A stretch of 26,058 bases of DNA from positions 1 to 26,058 of the forward strand of contig CAZLGG010000054.1 in assembly GCA_964559135.1 (NCBI GenBank), written 5' to 3'. Origin of the DNA: DRQF01 sp964559135. GTDB taxonomy: Bacteria > Planctomycetota > GCA-002687715 > DRQF01. Below are positions 23,259-26,058 of this stretch, in pieces (positions within the stretch are counted from its first letter, which is position 1; each line of letters begins with the position of its first letter). The notes under the pieces are model-generated. The model was not told where the DNA came from and ran no database searches. It worked only from the letters and a program-made list of their open reading frames with translations. The position numbers were made by a program, and so were the translations under genes.

Positions 23259-24641
23259 ATGATGGAATACCGCATCGAAAGCGACAGCATGGGCGAGATG
23301 AAAGTTCCCGCCGATGCCTACTGGGGAGCTCAGACCCAGCGCTCCCGGCAGAATTTCAAGATCGGCGGCCATCGTTTCCCCCGGGAATTCATCTACGCCC
23401 TCGGTGTCATCAAGAAGGCCTGCGCTCTCGTCAACGCGGAACTCGGCCAGCTCGACCAGGAACTCGCCGATGCCATCGTTCAGGCCGCTGACGAGGTGAT
23501 CGAGGGAAAGCTGGACGACCACTTCCCTCTCGTCGTCTGGCAGACCGGGTCCGGCACGCAGACCAACATGAACGCCAACGAGGTCATCGCCAATCGAGCC
23601 ATCGAGATCCTCGGGGGCGAGATGGGCACGAAGACGCCGGTCCATCCCAACGATCACGTCAACCGCTCCCAGTCGTCCAATGACACGATCCCCTCGGCCA
23701 TGTCGATCGCCGCGGCCGATCGCGTCATCAATCACCTCCTGCCGCAACTCGCCCGTCTCAGGGACACCTTGAAGACGAAATCCGAGGCCTTCAAGGAGAT
23801 CGTGAAGATCGGCCGGACTCACCTCCAGGATGCGACGCCCGTCACCCTGGGGCAGGAGTTCTCGGGCTGGGTGACCCAGCTCGACCACGGCATCCGCCGG
23901 GTGGAAGGGGCCATGCATTTCCTCACCGAGTTGGCCCAGGGGGGGACTGCGGTCGGGACGGGCCTCAATACCCACCCCGACTTCGCGCGCAAGGTGGCGG
24001 AGAACGTGGCCAAAATGACGAAGATCCCCTTCCGAACCGCCGAGAACAAATTCGAAGCGTTGGCGGCCCACGACGCCGTCGTGGAAACGAGCGGCGCCCT
24101 CAAGACGGTGGCCTGCAGCCTCAACAAGATCGCCAACGACGTGCGGTGGCTGGCCAGCGGTCCTCGCTGCGGCATCGGGGAAATCGCGATCCCCGCCAAC
24201 GAGCCCGGCAGTTCGATCATGCCCGGCAAGGTGAACCCGACCCAGTGCGAGGCGATGACCATGGTCTGCTGTCAGGTCATCGGCAACGACGTGGCCATCA
24301 ACATGGGCGGGGCTTCCGGAAACTTCGAGCTCAACGTCTACAAGCCCATGCTGATTCACAACCTCCTGGAGAGCATTCGTCTCCTCGGAGATGCCGCCGA
24401 GTCGTTCAACGACCACTGCGCCACGGGTATCGAGCCCCGGCCGGAGACGATCCAGAGGAATCTGGAGCAGTCGCTCATGCTCGTCACGGCCTTGAACCCG
24501 GTCATCGGATACGACAAGGCGGCAGAAGTGGCGAAGACGGCGTTCAAGCAGGGCAAGACGTTGAAGGAAGTCGCCGTCGGCATGGGACTGGTGACGCCCG
24601 AGCAGTTCGACGAAGTCGTCGACCCCGGAAAGATGGTCTGA
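23259..24641 (+). CDS. fumC: Class II fumarate hydratase (fumarase C)
   Basis: A 460-residue protein that interconverts fumarate and malate in the TCA cycle without an iron-sulfur cluster, as a homotetramer. The N-terminus YRIESDSMGEMKVPADAYWG and WQTGSGTQTNMNANEVIANR are class II fumarase hallmarks, and HVNRSQSSNDTIPSAM marks the second conserved region. The catalytic loop is G317-S-S-I-M-P-G-K-V-N-P, with the reactive serine in S318-S319. T-G-S-G-T, rather than the argininosuccinate or adenylosuccinate lyase patterns, separates it from relatives; aspartase is less likely given the fumarase-type N-terminus. Two adjacent ATGs (23259, 23262) follow AAGGAGG; the second has slightly better spacing. 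The stop is three bases from the converging kinase gene. Confidence 0.97.
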   Translation: MMEYRIESDSMGEMKVPADAYWGAQTQRSRQNFKIGGHRFPREFIYALGVIKKACALVNAELGQLDQELADAIVQAADEVIEGKLDDHFPLVVWQTGSGTQTNMNANEVIANRAIEILGGEMGTKTPVHPNDHVNRSQSSNDTIPSAMSIAAADRVINHLLPQLARLRDTLKTKSEAFKEIVKIGRTHLQDATPVTLGQEFSGWVTQLDHGIRRVEGAMHFLTELAQGGTAVGTGLNTHPDFARKVAENVAKMTKIPFRTAENKFEALAAHDAVVETSGALKTVACSLNKIANDVRWLASGPRCGIGEIAIPANEPGSSIMPGKVNPTQCEAMTMVCCQVIGNDVAINMGGASGNFELNVYKPMLIHNLLESIRLLGDAAESFNDHCATGIEPRPETIQRNLEQSLMLVTALNPVIGYDKAAEVAKTAFKQGKTLKEVAVGMGLVTPEQFDEVVDPGKMV

Positions 24642-24644
24642 ACG

Positions 24645-25769
24645 TCACAGGCGGGCTTCGGGCACGAGCACGGGCGAAGTGAAGCCGTCCCCCATGTCCG
24701 GGAACGCGACCCGGGCTCGGCGGGCTGCGTCGGGCCAGCGTCGGGCGTAATCTTCTGCGATGAGAGCGCGGAGAGGCTCTTCCTCGGCGTCGGGGGAGAG
24801 GATCGCCATCACCGCTCCGCCGAAACCGGCGCCGGCGAAGCGGGCTCCCAGCACCCCCGGGAGCCTCCGCATCGTTTCTGCCAGAAAGGTGAGGGCCTCG
24901 TGCCCCACCTCGAAGTCCTGGGAGCAACTTTCCCCGCAGGCGTTGACGAGACGCCCGAGCTCCCGCAGATCGCCACGCCGCCAGGCGGCCCGGCCGGCTT
25001 CGGCGCGGGACGTTTCGGTGAACACGTGACGCGCGCGGGACCGCAGGGGCTCCGGCAGAGACTTCCAACCGTTTCGTCGATCGTCGGCCACGTCCATGAG
25101 CCGACGACATCCCGGTTCCAAGGCTTCCGCGGCCGCGGCACATTCCCGGACACGGAAATTGTAAGGGGACGCATCGAGCCGGCGCTCCACGCCGGAGTGG
25201 ACGAGAGCCCACCTCGGCGGGGGCACCTTCGCGGGCCACATGACGAGGCGTCGTGAAAGGGTTCGGTGGTCGATCTCGAGCAGCGCACCCCGGGCGGCGA
25301 ACAGGATCGACATGGGATCGAGCGGCCCCACATGGACGCCGACGAAGGTGCGTTCCGAGGCCAGCACCGCTTCGCAGAACGCATCCGGGTCGACGACGAG
25401 GTCGTTCACCTGGAGGAGCGCCGCGCCGTAGGCGATCTGGACCGCCGCCGACGAGGAGACTCCGCCTCCGGGGAATTCCGCGCGGATCTCTCCGTGCAGC
25501 CCGCGGGCGAGCCCCCATCGGCGTTGCAGTTCCCCCACCATGCCCCCCAGATACGCGGAGCCGTCGTCGCGCCGGGGCCAGGGCTCGTCCACCCGGCCCG
25601 TGAAACGGGCGCCGAAAGAGGGGGCCTCCACCGTGATCTCGGGGCCCTGGACGGCTTCGAAGTCGAAGCGAATCCCCCGATCGAGAGCGAACGAAAGGGT
25701 CGTCCCGCCTTGGTGGTCCACATGTTCACCCAGGAGGCAAAGACGATAGGGGACGCAAATCCTTCCCAT
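24645..25769 (-). CDS. Galactokinase-like GHMP kinase
   Basis: A 374-residue protein from the ATG at 25769; upstream in-frame residues to 25934 have low-complexity composition and no similarity. The N-terminus MGRICVPYRLCLLGEHVDHQGG aligns with the galactokinase signature, keeping R9, E15, H16 and D18 in the sugar-binding spacing. The GHMP ATP motif is P100-G-G-G-V-S-S-S-A108. D151 in VGPLDPMSI matches the catalytic aspartate, although the usual D-Q is D-P. Motif 3 is GARFAGAGFGGAVMA near residue 320. It probably phosphorylates galactose or a related sugar at C1; the D-P change and the isolated context (no galT/galE nearby) leave sugar specificity open. Its 5' side faces the pilin gene. Confidence 0.85.
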   Translation of the reverse strand: MGRICVPYRLCLLGEHVDHQGGTTLSFALDRGIRFDFEAVQGPEITVEAPSFGARFTGRVDEPWPRRDDGSAYLGGMVGELQRRWGLARGLHGEIRAEFPGGGVSSSAAVQIAYGAALLQVNDLVVDPDAFCEAVLASERTFVGVHVGPLDPMSILFAARGALLEIDHRTLSRRLVMWPAKVPPPRWALVHSGVERRLDASPYNFRVRECAAAAEALEPGCRRLMDVADDRRNGWKSLPEPLRSRARHVFTETSRAEAGRAAWRRGDLRELGRLVNACGESCSQDFEVGHEALTFLAETMRRLPGVLGARFAGAGFGGAVMAILSPDAEEEPLRALIAEDYARRWPDAARRARVAFPDMGDGFTSPVLVPEARL

Positions 25770-25881
25770 GCCCGAGTCTATCGCCTTCGGGGACTCGCCC
25801 CGTGCGTCTCGCTCTAAAGTTGCTCTCAACAGCACACGATATATCTCATCAGTCAGTGTGTGTGTTGAACTTGATGTGTAC

Positions 25882-25914
25882 GGAGACCTGGGAGGAGCCC
25901 CCTTCCAGGTCTCC
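25882..25914 (+). promoter_or_regulatory. Strong hairpin in the leader of the pseudopilin gene
   Basis: GGAGACCTGG (25882-25891) and CCAGGTCTCC (25905-25914) form a perfect 10-bp stem with a 13-base loop, 23 bases before the GTG of the pilin-like gene. There is no T run. It follows an AT-richer stretch (about 25815-25880) that probably carries promoters for the divergent kinase and pilin genes, though no convincing -35/-10 pair is seen. Confidence 0.5.
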
Positions 25915-25937
25915 ACCCCCTCCCTGGAGTGCATGGC

Positions 25938-26058
25938 GTGCCCCCGATCCGTATTCTGCGCAAACGACAGTTCTCGCTGGTCGAGGTCGTCTTGGTCCTC
26001 GCTCTCGTCGTGTCCCTGTCCGCGCTCGTCGTTCCCGGCATGACGCGGAGCGTCCTCC
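25938..26058 (+). CDS. Type IV prepilin / type II secretion pseudopilin, N-terminus only (runs off the window)
   Basis: A GTG at 25938 with GGAG eight bases upstream opens a frame that reaches the window edge (40 codons seen). It encodes a short basic leader, MPPIRILRKRQ, then F-S-L-V-E-V-V-L-V-L-A-L-V-V, a hydrophobic helix. Phe at +1, Glu at +5 and the hydrophobic run are the class III (prepilin) signal recognised by PilD-type peptidases. The residue before the cut is Gln rather than the usual Gly. Such proteins assemble into pili or secretion pseudopili in the inner membrane and periplasm. The rest of the gene, and so the pilin type (GspH/GspG/PilE-like), lies outside. A GTG at 25929 is possible but poorly spaced. 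Confidence 0.75.
   Translation, partial: MPPIRILRKRQFSLVEVVLVLALVVSLSALVVPGMTRSVL

Noticed and set aside
1..26058. CRISPR array, transposase, integrase or phage genes
   Set aside because: None seen on either strand: no regularly spaced repeats with unique spacers and no DDE or tyrosine recombinase motifs.

Overview
The window is high-GC bacterial DNA, roughly two thirds G+C by eye, densely packed with genes on both strands. Lipoprotein signal peptides (L-T-A-G-C, L-T-S-C, L-A-A-C), exported CxxCH di-heme proteins, a type IV pilin-like leader and an HtrA-type protease all point to a free-living bacterium with a cell envelope and an active secretome. Large membrane 'sulfatase'-HEAT proteins, DUF1111 di-heme lipoproteins and PHP/toroid composites recall Planctomycetota, Myxococcota or Acidobacteriota-like environmental lineages, but no marker here fixes the phylum. 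A 100-N gap flanked by two identical 55-base ends shows that this is a short-read (probably metagenomic) scaffold.

Layout. (1) 52-125: tRNA-Arg(CCU), minus strand. (2) 329-7176: a minus-strand gene train, read from high to low coordinate: NTF2-like lipoprotein, Cas4/TM0106-like RecB-family nuclease, SF1 DNA2/NAM7-like helicase, DEDDh exonuclease with a C-terminal WYL-like domain, then after 87 bases an FAD oxidoreductase and a HIT hydrolase, ending in a hairpin. The first four genes overlap by 3-11 bases and are probably co-transcribed. (3) 7328-11781: plus-strand HtrA-like protease carrying a second, catalytically dead protease domain plus PDZ, then alaS. (4) 11782-12307: a repeat-rich convergent intergenic region with the assembly gap. 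(5) 12308-17726: a minus-strand pair, a secreted toroid + PHP-like protein followed (8-base overlap) by a polytopic alkaline-phosphatase-superfamily enzyme with HEAT-like repeats. (6) 17875-21446: a plus-strand operon of two DUF1111 di-heme proteins and a matrixin-like zinc protease. (7) 21460-26058: ettA (minus), fumC (plus, divergent from ettA), a galactokinase-like kinase (minus), and the first 40 codons of a type IV (pseudo)pilin running off the right edge.

How the parts work together. The housekeeping genes (alaS, ettA, fumC, tRNA-Arg) are ordinary. The less ordinary content is: (a) the nuclease/helicase/exonuclease-WYL cassette, which looks like a split version of the known RecB-nuclease-DNA2-helicase fusion with an added proofreading-type exonuclease, suggesting DNA repair or mobile-element restriction; (b) the toroid-PHP / membrane phosphatase-like pair, probably handling an envelope or extracellular substrate; (c) the paired di-heme enzymes with a secreted metalloprotease. 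Functions for (a)-(c) are inferred from domains and gene order only.
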